From: Dendrocalamus latiflorus
Lineage: Eukaryota > Streptophyta > Magnoliopsida > Poales > Poaceae
Direction of reading: 5' to 3'
DNA: 64,000 bases
NCBI GenBank assembly: GCA_017311315.1
Contig: CM029654.1
Location: 21,287,879-21,351,878, forward strand
Positions within the stretch are counted from its first letter, which is position 1. Each line of letters starts with the position of its first letter. The notes under the pieces are model-generated. The model saw nothing but the letters and a program-made list of their open reading frames with translations, was not told the origin of the DNA and did no database searches. A program made the translations under genes and the position numbers. Positions 1 through 9,993 of this stretch are shown piece after piece.

Positions 1-16
1 TGGTAGATGTCATGGA

Positions 17-286
17 TCAAGTTGAAAAACGACAACGAGAAACAAATGATTTAGTTGTCGTCGTTACCATGAAATCGTCATCCAGGTTTGGACACTTGAA
101 GAACCTACGGCCGTATTTGGCTCGCTCTTCTTGATCCGTCCAGACTCCCAACATCGTCCTAAAGCCGCAGCGGCACTTGGGGCGCTCATGCCACTCCGGC
201 ACTCCAAATGGGTCGGACCTCCAGGAAGACATTGTTGTGTAGTAGTATTGTGAAGGCTTGAGGAGGAGATGTGGTATGGAAGACAT
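17..286 (-). pseudogene. GRF-type zinc finger protein, partial (first exon)
   Basis: An 89-codon minus-strand frame carries a GRF-type zinc finger core: a Cys-x-Cys pair at about residues 38-40 (KCRCG), a spacer, then RRFFKCP at about 61-67 with a further Cys. GRF fingers bind nucleic acid, and in plant genomes short GRF proteins occur abundantly beside Mutator-like elements. The first exon may end near the GTAACG at about position 67, a plausible splice donor, so the last residues of the open frame are probably intronic. The rest of the gene would lie beyond the window's left edge. The plus-strand GRF gene at 826 is a diverged paralogue. I cannot tell whether this is an expressed gene or transposon cargo. 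Confidence 0.55.
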
Positions 287-344
287 AGGAGGCCTTTATG
301 TAGGCATGTTATCTGGTGCAGTGGGCATAGTCCATAGAAATGTC

Positions 345-590
345 CCTATGTAGGCTTTTCAGAGCCTGTATCCTGTATTTATGAAACAACAAGGAAAGGT
401 GACATGAAAACTCACTGGAAAGGATACATGCCTATGACGTGAACACTCACTGTAAAGGCTACAGCCTACGCCCCTATTTGGTTGGTTTCTGTAGCGATAG
501 GCTTTTCAGAGTAGCAATAAATGTTCCTATGTAGGCTTTTCAGAGTAGCAATAAATGTTCGTATGAAGGCTTTTCAGATCGTAGTCTTTA
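345..590. repeat. 34-bp short tandem repeat upstream of GRF gene
   Basis: The motif GGCTTTTCAGAGTAGCAATA recurs with a 34-bp spacing: copies of GCTTTTCAGA start near 501, 535 and 569, and an isolated copy lies near 353. Spacer sequence (AATGTTC...TATG) is also conserved. The array lies between the two divergent GRF zinc-finger frames and could be part of either upstream region. Confidence 0.7.
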
Positions 591-602
591 TGTAGGCAGT
601 TT

Positions 603-700
603 AGCTGGCATGTGTTGTCATCTAACTGAGCACAGCTGCCCCGATTTGTCATATCACTGCGTAAAGCTGGCATGTATTGTCATCTCACCGAGTAAAGCTG
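603..700. repeat. 62-bp imperfect direct repeat
   Basis: AGCTGGCATGTRTTGTCATCT occurs at about 603 and again at about 665, followed in each case by a related ACYGAGYAAAGCTG stretch. The pair sits just upstream of the TATA box of the plus-strand GRF gene, so it may be promoter-proximal sequence duplicated in place. Confidence 0.6.
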
Positions 701-754
701 AGCGCTTTTGTCTTGTCTCTGGGCAAAGCAGCCATCTTTTGTCCCGCCATTCGA

Positions 755-762
755 TATAAATA
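755..762 (+). promoter_or_regulatory. TATA box of GRF zinc-finger gene
   Basis: TATAAATA lies 64 bp upstream of the ATG at 826, with no intervening ATG in that frame. Spacing and sequence fit a plant RNA polymerase II core promoter for the plus-strand GRF gene. Confidence 0.55.
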
Positions 763-825
763 GCACGGTAGAGGTCCCATGAAGTTGTAGCCAGAAAACC
801 CTGTAAATCGAACAAAGAACATACC

Positions 826-1436
826 ATGGCGGAAGATGAGGGGCCAGTCGGATATGGGTCACCGAAGGAAGACCTTCCCTTGGAAAGGAGGGAGATGTTC
901 GGACCACAGTACCGCTTGCTACCAAGCCGGCGTGCGCAACCAGCGTGGCCGAAATGCAGACACAATGAGTACGTGGTCGTGCAGGTCCTGGAAGGGCCGA
1001 ACGATGGCGGGCGCCGTTTCTTCCGATGCCCACGCTCCGGGGTAGAAATTACTAATAGTACATTTTTTATTGCTTATGGACCCTCCATGTTTACTGTCAT
1101 TTTTCGCAGATGGCGAAATGCGACTTCTCCCGCTAGATCGACCCTCCTCATGAACGGTATATTGACCGTTATGTGGGTACTTTATGGGACCGAATAATGG
1201 ACTTGGAGTACCGAATGGAGACTCTCAATGAGGAGAACAATGAGCTCCGCCAACAGATGCAACGCGAGAGGGGAAACGAGGAGGTTGTCAACATAGGAAG
1301 CTCTTATGATCCCACATGTTGCTGCGCGAACCCGAGCTGCATATGTGCGTGCCACTACCACGATGGCCAGCCCCGTCCGAGGCGGCCCCCTCAGCAGTTC
1401 TCCATGTGGGTGCCACGAGGCTCGTTTGGCATGTAG
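826..1436 (+). pseudogene. GRF zinc finger-coiled coil gene, two exons, one nonsense codon
   Basis: Exon 1 (826-1041) encodes an acidic N-terminus and a GRF finger: PKCRHNE (Cys and His ligands) then GGRRFFRCP. A GT donor follows at 1042; a 68-bp intron ends with TTTTTCGCAG at 1109. Exon 2 (1110-1436) continues in phase 0 with MAKCDFSR, then TAG at 1134-1136, then IDPPHERYIDRYVGTLWDRI and a Glu/Asn/Arg-rich heptad region that looks like a coiled coil, and a Cys-rich tail (CCCANPSCICACHYH). Related GRF proteins have Trp after the Cys-Asp/Lys-Phe stretch (FxWxD-like), so the TAG is best read as TGG to TAG. The downstream frame is open for 100 codons, which argues for a recent inactivation. The gene converges on the PMD gene; 3' ends are about 440 bp apart. 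Without the TAG the product would be about 180 residues. Function is unknown beyond nucleic-acid binding by the GRF finger. Confidence 0.65.
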
Positions 1437-1875
1437 GCCACGAGGGTACGGAATGTGTTGATGCTGTGCCAGTAGGACTGTTGTGTTGATGTTTTGGGTG
1501 TAGAACTTTCCATAAATTCTGTCTGTATGTGCAATGTATGTGTTGTTTCGTGTTGTAAGTGCATGACACCTTCATTTTCTGTGACCTTCATATTCTGTGC
1601 CCTCTTTCCATAACGATGTAATGTGCAACGTTGTTAAGCATGTGATGAATTGGTTGTTTGTTATGTACGTGGAGTTGTTATCACAAGGCAAAAAAAATTG
1701 TCGTCAAGCTATGTCTTCTCCCGCTACCCCGTGTTGTCATCTCTCAGTTGGTTGTATGCCGTACTAAATCAAAGAACTTAGAGCAACCCTTTTATACTGG
1801 AAACCATCTTTGAACATCAAACCATCAAGCAATTGAAAAACATCACAAATATTACAAAAGCACAATTTAAAAAAT
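1437..1875. other. Convergent 3' flank between GRF gene and PMD gene
   Basis: No coding signal is visible. The stretch is T/G-rich on the plus strand (repeated TGTGTTG/TGTTGTTT words), typical of a plant 3' untranslated region, and must contain the transcript ends of the plus-strand GRF gene and the minus-strand PMD gene. Confidence 0.4.
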
Positions 1876-4799
1876 TCATTCATCATCTCGTCGTCGCCGC
1901 CTCGTACGGCGCATATGATCCTCTGAGAAGGTGAACCTACTAGGGGAGCGGGGTGCATCGCGAAGATCGTACTGCGAGGGGTGTGGCCGAGGCGGCGGTG
2001 GGTACAACTCTGTGGACAGTTGCGACGGCTGGTCATAAAGCATAGAGCTCACCCAATCGGAGGAGGTGCCTACGTCTTGCTTAGATGGTACAACTGAATT
2101 AGACAATGGAAAGTACGAAAATTGTTCATAATGAAATACACACGTTTAGTGCATACCGGGGTATGTGGCTGGTGAAATGAGGATGTCGACGGGAAGTCCC
2201 CCATGTACTCGTGCGATGTCATGCCTTGATAGGTCGGCACAACCCACCTATCCCGGTCATATAGGTTGGTCTGCACCTGTCCCGTGAGATACGAGGGCAT
2301 CTGCCCCTCTGGTTGGTCCGGCGAGTCGAGGGCGCTGTCTGGAGTGGGCCCCCGTCGTCCTGGAGAGCGCGGTCGCTCGTCCGTCGCCCTCCGTGATGAC
2401 GATGCCCGTTGCGACGTGCTATCCCGTCGCAATTGCTGCAAGACGAACATGTGGTTAGACATAAATGGTAAATGAGTGCATGAACAAATAGTTGCGAATT
2501 GTCGAACCGCCGGGCCGAAGCGCGTGGAGGCCGAGCGACCGTAGCTTGGCCGACTCTCGGACAGCCCCTCTGGTTCGTGCGGCGATGACGACCTCCGTGA
2601 TGACGTCGCCCTCCGTAGCTGCGTGCTATCCTGTTGCAATTGCTGCAAGTCGAACATGTGCGTAGACATAAATGGTAAATGAGTGCATGAACAGATAGTT
2701 GCGAATTGTCGAACCGCCGGGCCGAAGCGCGTGGAGGCCGAGCGACCGTAGCTTTGCCGACTCTCGGACGGCCCCTCTGGTTCGTGCGGCGATGTCGACC
2801 TCCGTGATGACGTCGCCCTCCGTAGCAGCGTGCTATCCTGTCGCAATTGCTGCAAGACGAAGATGTGGTTAGACATAAATGTTAATGAGTGCACAAACAA
2901 ATAGTTGCCAATTGTCGAACCGCTGGGCCGAAGCGCGTGGAGGCCGAGGATGGCCGTGCTGATCCTGGTGCTGACGGAGGCACGGAGGGAGGTGGTGGTC
3001 CCTGCCCACGTCCGCCACCGCGTGTAGCAACAACGTCATCTCGGCGACCACAACTCAAGCCCCGTATCGTACCCCTTGCCATTTCGCTGATGCTGCGCAT
3101 ATAGCTTACCCACCGAGATTCGGTATTGGACTTCCTATGTCGTATAGCCTCATTAGCCTCGATGTCGATACGATGTATCCGGTCCACCTGCAGTGAAACA
3201 AACAGTCAGTTCAAATGTAATCCTGCATTGCGTAATGACACAGTACTCTCGTACCGCCTCGTCGACCCGTGCCGCTAGATGACGGTCTGGACCTTCCTGT
3301 ATAGCCGCCCCGTGAACAGCATGAGGTGGAGGCTGTGGGGGCTCCCCTGTAGTAAGCCTACAGCGGGTGCGTGTAGCGTACCAGTCAAGGTATGCCCTGT
3401 ACGGCGCGGGGTCGTCAGGGTCGTACGACCGTGTCTCATCCACAACCATCGTATGCGCATGGTCAGACCACATGTCTGTCCACGTCCGCTGTGTGGCTCT
3501 CCAGTCTTCGGTCGCTCGCCCTCTCCTCGATTGCCTGCAAGTCCATTGAGACATTACACAATTCGTACGGTACTGACATTGACACTAATGCAGTAATTAA
3601 ATTTGGGGTGTACTGACATACCGGTGGAACTCCTCCGCAAGAGGGCGTCCTGCCATGGGAGGGACATGCTGGTACAGCCCGAACTGTCTCATGACTCGGT
3701 GTGGGCTGTACGGCTCGACGCAGTGCGCGAACACCAAGTGGCAGGTCGTCATCCAGTACCTCTGATCTCGCTCGCACTGGTATGACAACCCGTGGGGGGC
3801 CGTGTTCGCAATTAACTGTGGAGACCATGGCCACCAGTCTACGTCGCCAAACGCCAGAAGCTCGAACCTCTGGTGGAAATCCGAGTACGCACGTCTCGGT
3901 CTCTCCCTGGCCCACCTCAACTGACCATGCGTCCAACGTGTACCCATTGTGGGCGCATCAATGGGGTCGTCACCACCATACAACTGCGGGATGAGGTCAT
4001 AAGGGTGCACACGACGACCAAAGTCAGGCCTGCCAACGGGGAAGTGTTCCCATGACCACAACTGAAGGAGAAGGTAGCAGGCGGCTAGGATCGGCTCGCT
4101 GGCCGCGGTACGCTGCGAGGCGTCACACAAGCCTCGGTATGTGGAGCTAAGGACTGCTGATCCCCAGCTATACTGTGGCTGCTGACCAGGCCAGCCATCC
4201 ACCAAGGACTCCGCTAGCGGTATGTAGCTAGGCTGCACGGAGTCTCCAGTCGTGCTAGGGAACAAGACGTACCCGAACAGATATAGCAGGTATGCAACGA
4301 AGTGCGTCCGCACCGCGACCTCATCTGCGTCTGCAGGACAGGTCATGAAGCGACGAAGCCATCCATGTGGCACCCCAGCTGCGTTGTCTCGGATCGCATG
4401 ACCGAACCGGTGACCCAGACGGACCTTCCAATCTGCTGCCTTCGGGGGTGGCACCAAAGCAGCACCACGGAGGGGTAGACCTGTAATCATCGTGATGTCC
4501 TGCAGCGTAACCGTCATCTCCCCCCACCGGAAGTGGAAGGTGTGAGTCTCCGGCCTCCATCGATCAACGAGAGCTGACAACAGTGGCGCATCGTACTGGA
4601 ACCCATGCGGTAGATCCAACATGCGGGCAATGGGCAGCAGACCGGTGTCCCGCAGTAGTGGGATGTACCGAGGGTCAAGACGCCAGTTCTCTCGGGGGCC
4701 CCTAAGGACGAAGCAAGGAGGCCCCTGTGCGGGTGCCGAGAACCACACATGGCATCGGTGGTGCTCGTCCCAACGGGGCTCTAGCAGCTCGAACGCCAT
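1876..4799 (-). CDS. Plant mobile domain (PMD, MAIN-like) protein of a MULE, multi-exon
   Basis: The plant mobile domain fills exon 1 (4799-3622): MAFELLEPRW, then a region with GLLPIARML, a Trp-Arg-Pro-Glu-Thr-His-Thr-Phe-His motif and TVTLQDITMITGLPLRG, which are hallmarks of the aminotransferase-like PMD family (Arabidopsis MAIN/MAIL1 relatives). Exon 1 joins in phase to exon 2 (3534-3255) across an 87-bp intron (donor GTATGT, acceptor TTGCAG); exon 2 has the family's DPDDPAPYRAYLDWYATRTR segment. Exon 2 joins in phase 0 to exon 3 (from 3187) across a 67-bp intron (GTACGA...CTGCAG). Downstream, Ser/Arg/Pro-rich sequence runs through a 207-bp repeat to about 2130, and a last exon probably ends at the TGA near 1876 after an Arg-rich RRTRRRRRDDE tail. 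The exact path through the repeat is uncertain: a 1-bp difference between repeat units shifts the frame. PMD genes occur alone or as passengers of Mutator and Ty3/gypsy elements; here it lies 280 bp downstream of a MULE transposase on the same strand. Confidence 0.75.
2395..2960 (-). repeat. 206/207-bp tandem repeat inside PMD gene
   Basis: The word GTTGCGAATTGTCGAACCGC starts at 2491 and 2698, and with one change (GTTGCCAATT) at 2904, giving periods of 207 and 206 bp. Units are nearly identical and include the Ser/Arg-rich coding stretch (SASTRFGPAVRQ, DST..RRATSSRRS.SPHEPEG) plus a possible acceptor, CTTGCAG. The 207-bp unit is 69 codons, so the repeat is frame-neutral; the 206-bp unit is not. 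Confidence 0.85.
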
Positions 4800-5077
4800 G
4801 TCCTGCCAAAGAAGGATAACAAGTTAGTGTACATTACAACAAAATGTGCAACAAATAACAACATAACTCACAACAAATGTTATGACAGGGAAACGTACGG
4901 AATGTACAAAAACATACGTAAAATGTGCACACCAATATGACTCACACGACAAGGAAACATATGGAATGTGCGAAAATATACATAACATGGTAATGTGCAA
5001 TACATAGCTACACCATCGAGCCAACAATTAAGCGTACACCTCCTGAATAATACATTACATATGGATTGTGGTTGGTA
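4800..5077. other. Spacer between MULE transposase and PMD gene
   Basis: AT-rich, with no coding signal. It contains two diverged copies of a roughly 60-bp unit (GACAGGGAAACGTACGGAATG near 4885 and GACAAGGAAACATATGGAATG near 4948). The PMD ATG is preceded on the minus strand by CTTCTTTGGCAG, a good splice acceptor, so the PMD exon may be joined to upstream sequence and the two genes may share a transcript. Confidence 0.4.
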
Positions 5078-7741
5078 CTACGGAGCGTTGCTTGATGCCG
5101 GCCTGTTTGGGCACTGATTGAGGGAGTGGCCAAAGGTCTTGCATAGCCTACACTTCGGGCGCCGAACACGATCCCCTCGCTGGCTCTCATCCATGTCGTT
5201 GCGGATGCGACGGCTTTGTCGTCTTCCACGCCCGACATGCTTCAGTGCATCGTTGGGCACCCACTTTATCTCCCCCGGCCATAATTCCCTGTAGTGCATG
5301 TCTACCCCGTAGGAATGGAACTCTGCACTCCAGGTTGCATACAAGTGCTGCATGTCGTAGTACTTGGAGATGTACTGTGTCGACGCCTGGTTCCATACAG
5401 CGCATGCCGCGTACACATGGGAGCATGGCTTGTGCAGAAGCTGGGGCTTGTTGCAGCTGCAAGATGCTTCATCACCAATCGTGCATACCTGCTTGCGCTC
5501 CCCTCTAATGTGACCCATGACATACTTCTGCCTTAGGCGGACCTCAAACTTCCTCCTTAAGCCATCAATGGGCTGAGCAATGTGGGTTCGAACCTTCTCC
5601 ATCTTCCTGTCCATGAAGGCCTGCATGACCTCAGAGTATTGCTTGTTTTCCTCAACGTGCTTCTGCGCCATCCTGGCTCTATTCACAAAGTACCCGACGG
5701 TACGGTTCCAGGTCTCGGCCACAATTGCCGTGATCGGCAGGGATCTGACGCCCTTCAATACACCATTGTAAACCTCGGACATGTTGGTTGTCATGATCCC
5801 ATACCTCGCCCCACCGGTGTCGTGTAACAAAGACCACATTTCCAAGTCAGGTGCATTGGACTGAACCCATTGTGAGAATACCCCGACTCTTGTGGAGCCC
5901 CCCTCCACGGCCCCTGCTGCTGCATGCACATGCTTCGTAGCCTCCTGATCGAGCTGCCTCCGCAAGGCGTCGAACTTCCGCTTCTGGTTCTGCATGCATA
6001 GCTTCTTGAACATCTTCATGAGGTCCTTGCTACGGAACCTTCTGTGGAAGTTCGCTGCAATATGCCTCATGCACCAGCGGTTCTTCACATCAGTCCACGG
6101 GACGGGGGCCTGCGTCCTATCCTGCAACGTTCGCAACACAGACATCAAGCCTGCATTGCGGTCGGAGATAAGGCACACTTCGGGCCTGTCTTGCACTACG
6201 GCATTCTTCAAATTGCAAAGAAACCAAAGCCAGCTATCTGTATTCTCGCTCTCCACAATTGCACATGCCACTGGGAGTAACTGGTCATTTGCATCGGCTG
6301 CAACTGCGGTAAGGATAGTGCCCTTGTACTTGCCGGATAGGAACGTCCCATCTACGGTTAGCACTGGACGGCACCACCTGAACCCTTGTATCGCCTGATG
6401 GAAGGCCCAGAACACTCTGTCAAGAATGAAACAGTTCGGGCCCTCCGTAGGATGGACCCTCTCCTGCCTGTTTATGTAAGTGCCTGGGTTTGATTGTGCA
6501 ATTTGATCCAGCATTCTTGGGACCAGGTCGTACGCCTCCTCGTACGTCCCATACATAACGTGCAGCACCTTTCGCTTCGCCCGCCACACCTTCTTGTAGC
6601 TCACTTCGTAGCCCGCCTCGTTCGCTACTGCTGCCATCAGAACCTTCGGGGTAATTGACACATCCGCCTGGACGAGGTGCGTGACCACCTCCGCAACATA
6701 ACGTGATGTCATGTTGCGGTGTCTATGTACTGGCCCCGCAAGCTCGCAACTGTGATCTTGCAGCACCGTTATCCGGAACTCCGTGCCAACGCCCTTGTAC
6801 CGTTGTGCACGGACTTTGCCACCACATGACCCGTCCACACACTTCACAACGTACGTGTCCGGCTTTGACTTGTGGACCCGATACGTCCGGCTTATGTTGA
6901 CGGCATGTCTAGCAATAGCCTGCTGGACAGCACTCTTATTACGGAAGCACTACCCCAGAAAGAGTGCGCCCTCGCTGAACCCCCATTCTCCCTCCTCCGC
7001 CTGTGGCAGAACTAGGGCTGCCGCTGCGATGTCGTCCAGTCTGGACGACACGTACGCACCGTCCGTGGTCACAACACGACCTACCACCCCTCCAGTTGCA
7101 CCTTCGCCGTCCTCGTCCTCTCCAGAGCTGCCTGTCTCAACCTCCTCATCCTCCTCGCTGTCCTCTTCTTCCACCCGGTCCCCAAGATACTCATGACAGT
7201 CAATACGGGCGGCCCACCACCTGTCGTGCACACCTTCGTTGGGCTGGAAATTCTGCGCACGCCTTCTGTCGTCTTCATCACCCACTTCCTCGCCCACATG
7301 TTCTCCCGCAGAAGGGTCTTCATGACCGTCGGCCACTTCATCTCCACCAGCGGCATCTGAACCAACCATGCCTGATGATTCTGCCCTCTCCACGAACTCG
7401 ACATACACCATTGGCCTCCCATATATCGCAGCATCAGGGTTGCGCACGACCTCCATGTAGTTCGCCCATGACGCGTCATTGGTCACCTTCAGAAGTTGCC
7501 ATATGCTCCCCCTTCCGTCATCCACCATTGAGGCATAGACTGCCTCGATCCGTAACTTCTTCCTTGCGGTCTCTCGATCGAACGCTGAACGGACACACCT
7601 CCGTAGCTCAGACAAGCTCATGGCGCTCAGACCGGGTGCCCGGATCACGGTCCGCTCGCAATTTGACAGGTCCGCCCCATACGGCCCATCACGTACGAGA
7701 CCACTCCCATAAAACACCATCAATTGTTCAATGCCAGCCAT
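5078..7741 (-). pseudogene. MURA-type Mutator-like transposase, one in-frame stop
   Basis: One frame runs 887 codons from ATG at 7741 to TAG at 5078, broken only by TAG at 6952-6950. The N-terminal third is acidic (a Glu/Asp-rich tract at about residues 140-215). Just after the stop comes CFRNKSAVQQAIARHAV, the usual start of the MuDR DNA-binding zinc domain (VKCVDGSC...DHSCEL). The DDE-type MULE catalytic domain follows: PVLTVDGTFLSGKYKGT with the first Asp and VCLISDRNAGLMSVL with the second. A SWIM zinc finger (CSCNKPQLLHKPCSHVYAAC) and a C-terminal CCHC knuckle (CRLCKTFGHSLNQCP) complete the standard MURA architecture. The stop stands where relatives often have Gln before the FRN motif, consistent with a CAG to TAG change. 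The enzyme would cut and paste DNA through terminal inverted repeats in the nucleus. I did not identify the element's terminal repeats. Confidence 0.9.
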
Positions 7742-8378
7742 TGCGTACCTAACATAAGTGCATAATCAACCATTTTAGTACACAACATGTAACAATCGTA
7801 TCATGTAATTAACAGTTTCGATTATTATATGTTTTGTATTTCTAAATCTACGATTTATTTGTAACTATTTCACTTTCTAATTGTACCATACACCAAATTA
7901 AATATACATATCATTTTTTCCATCAAATGACCTTCATACTACGGTCATTCACTAAGCATACTAATTATACAAATTGTCTCTAATCTAACTACTACAAATT
8001 TACCACCTACAAATGCTCCAACATAAATATTTCACCCTCCATTATTTTTAATCTACCAAATTTATTTCTAATTTATTTTAATCCTAGTACTATTGTTATC
8101 ACCTACAATTGTTCTAACATAAATATGTGTTATCTCAACGTCTGCACACTACAACTTCATATTTTCCACCTAACTGAAACTACTTTACAGTACGTATGTT
8201 CACAAAAAAATGAAACCCTATATACACTACAATACATCATGCTAAACATATGCAAGATTTGCTATACATACATAGCGTATAAAAGATTGACATAAAATAA
8301 CAGTAACACAAGATGATTTCGTTAATTAAGGCCTAATGACATACATAAAATTATAGTTGCATGGGCACAAAACTTACC
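7742..8378 (-). other. Probable 5'-UTR intron and upstream region of the MULE transposase
   Basis: AT-rich and non-coding. A minus-strand donor (AAGAG|GTAAGT, exon end 8380) and an acceptor (TTATGTTAG, exon start 7748) flank it, so a 5'-UTR intron of about 630 bp just before the ATG at 7741 is plausible. Confidence 0.4.
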
Positions 8379-8880
8379 TCTTGTTGATGCTCACGAGACG
8401 ATCTACAACTTTTCTACTTGCAAAATCCACTGATTCAAAACGAAAACAATTCAACTCTTCCGGGTTTCGCTCCTCACTTTTCTTCAGCAAAAACTAACTA
8501 CATTACAATACGTAACTTCAACATAAAATACGCCATTATCTACACTACAATAAAGCATGCATCATATGTGGATTGGCATACACACCATGTTTACGTACAC
8601 ATACACACCGTATCAAAGATTGGCTTATAACAAACATTAATGATACACGGTTTTGCTAATTACAGGCTAATGACATTCGCAGAAAATTACTTACACGGGG
8701 GCAAAAATTACCTCTTCTTGAAGCTCGCGAGACGATCTACAACTTTTGTATTTGCAAAATCCGTTGATTCCAAACAAAACCAACTCAAAATCCTGAGTTT
8801 CCACTCTCTTTTTTCCTCTCTTCACTCGCTCTCTCGCTCTGTCTTCACTTCAACTCCACCGCGAACTGCAAATGGGTTTC
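8150..8880. repeat. ~334-bp tandem duplication in MULE 5' region
   Basis: Sequence around 8230-8470 recurs at 8560-8800: the anchor GAGACGATCTACAACTTTT is at 8395 and 8729, followed in both by TTGCAAAATCCRYTGATTC. Each copy contains the same minus-strand splice-donor context (AAGAGGTAA). The duplication therefore gives two alternative 5'-UTR exons and donors upstream of the transposase. Confidence 0.7.
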
Positions 8881-8899
8881 TTTGCGCTGCTATTCAACC

Positions 8900-9522
8900 T
8901 CTTTAAGGCTGCTGAATGAGAATACGAAGAGGGGCCATGCAAAGCTCCTACAGACGCGTGTCCACGTAGAGGTCAAAAAAAGAGCAGCTCGTGATGCATT
9001 TCTCTGCTTTGGGCGGTGCTGACGAGACGTGCGGCCCCGGCTTTGATTCGTGCGGTCGGAAGAATAAACGCGCGCTCGGGGAACGGCATCGTGCGCTCGG
9101 CGGGCAGACGCGCGGTGGGGGCGGGGAATCGCGCGGTGGGGGCGGGGAATCGCGCGCTGGGAGTCGCGGTCGCGCGGTCGGCCGGGGCTTCGCGCGCTCA
9201 GGCGCCGCGGTCGTGCGGCGAGGGGGCAGATGCGCGTTCGCCCGGGAGGTGGCGCGGTGGCAGCCCGGTCGTGCGGTCTGGTACCGCACGACCGGGACAG
9301 GTGGCGGTGCGTGGCGATCCCGCGGTGGACAGGGGTCCAGTTTTGGAAATTTTTTCCCGGGGGGCCAAAACTGGAATTTCGTGAATGCATGGGTCCAATA
9401 GTGTCCAAATTTCGCAGGAAAGTAGTAATGCGAAAAAGTATAGGGTTGGCGTGTACAGTTCTCTCCGTCAATGTATGCATCTGAAAAGATCGTGTCATCG
9501 TTTCTACAAGAAGGTATACGAT
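8900..9522. other. GC-rich non-coding stretch left of Copia A
   Basis: A CpG-rich tract (about 9040-9320) with a short repeat, CGCGCGGTGGGGGCGGGGAAT, present twice near 9110-9155. The long frames here on both strands are Arg/Pro/Gly-rich and have no domain; I read them as composition artefacts. It may be the outer part or promoter of the MULE, or unrelated repeat DNA. Confidence 0.4.
9337..9374. other. Perfect 10-bp inverted repeat (hairpin)
   Basis: CCAGTTTTGG at 9337-9346 and CCAAAACTGG at 9365-9374 are perfect reverse complements around an 18-base spacer. No T-run follows that would suggest a terminator. Role unknown. Confidence 0.6.
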
Positions 9523-9527
9523 GTTTG

Positions 9528-9757
9528 TGTTGAGGAACCGTCTTTGGCGACCAGTCCGATCGATTTCTCTGCTTAGAACGAAACGAATCAATCACAGAAG
9601 ACAGAATAATAGATTGAAACACACATATAGGTAGAGAGAACTCCTGGTCTTTCTTTATTGCTTTTGATTGTATGAGTACAAATTCTGCTGGTACGGCTCC
9701 CTATTTATAGTCTACAATGAGGTGTCCACCATAGGCCTAGGCTCAGGTTTCTCAACA
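9528..9757 (-). repeat. Copia A 3' LTR
   Basis: 230 bp, beginning TGTTGAGAAACC and ending GGTTCCTCAACA on the minus strand. It contains a TATAAATA box (9702-9709, minus) and an AATAAA within GCAATAAAGAAAG downstream. Ends are perfect TG...CA. Confidence 0.92.
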
Positions 9758-9769
9758 CTCCCCCTTGGG
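9758..9769 (-). other. Polypurine tract of Copia A
   Basis: CCCAAGGGGGAG on the minus strand lies immediately before the TG of the 3' LTR, the place where plus-strand DNA synthesis primes in LTR retrotransposons. Confidence 0.85.
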
Positions 9770-9993
9770 CACTCATCCTACATGCTCATGCCTCGTTAAA
9801 ACTCCATAAAAACCCAGTGGAAAAAATTTGGAGAAAGAGTACATGATACATGTTATGCTGTAATGCACGAATTGCCCCATTAAAAATCTTGGTCGAGAAA
9901 CATTAGGAAAACTCGTCAAGGGAAAAAGGGTACGATTCACCCCATTTCATTTAGTCTTCATGACTTATTCCTTTGGGTACTTAATCTTCATGA

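Noticed and set aside
2395..2960. CRISPR-like array (regular ~207-bp repeats)
   Set aside because: The units are contiguous and nearly identical along their entire length with no unique spacers, and they form part of a plant gene.
8890..9622. Two long overlapping Arg/Pro-rich minus-strand frames near Copia A's left end
   Set aside because: They cross the Copia A target site and LTR, and repeat tracts (SPPPPRD) reflect a 21-bp GC-rich repeat, not a protein family.
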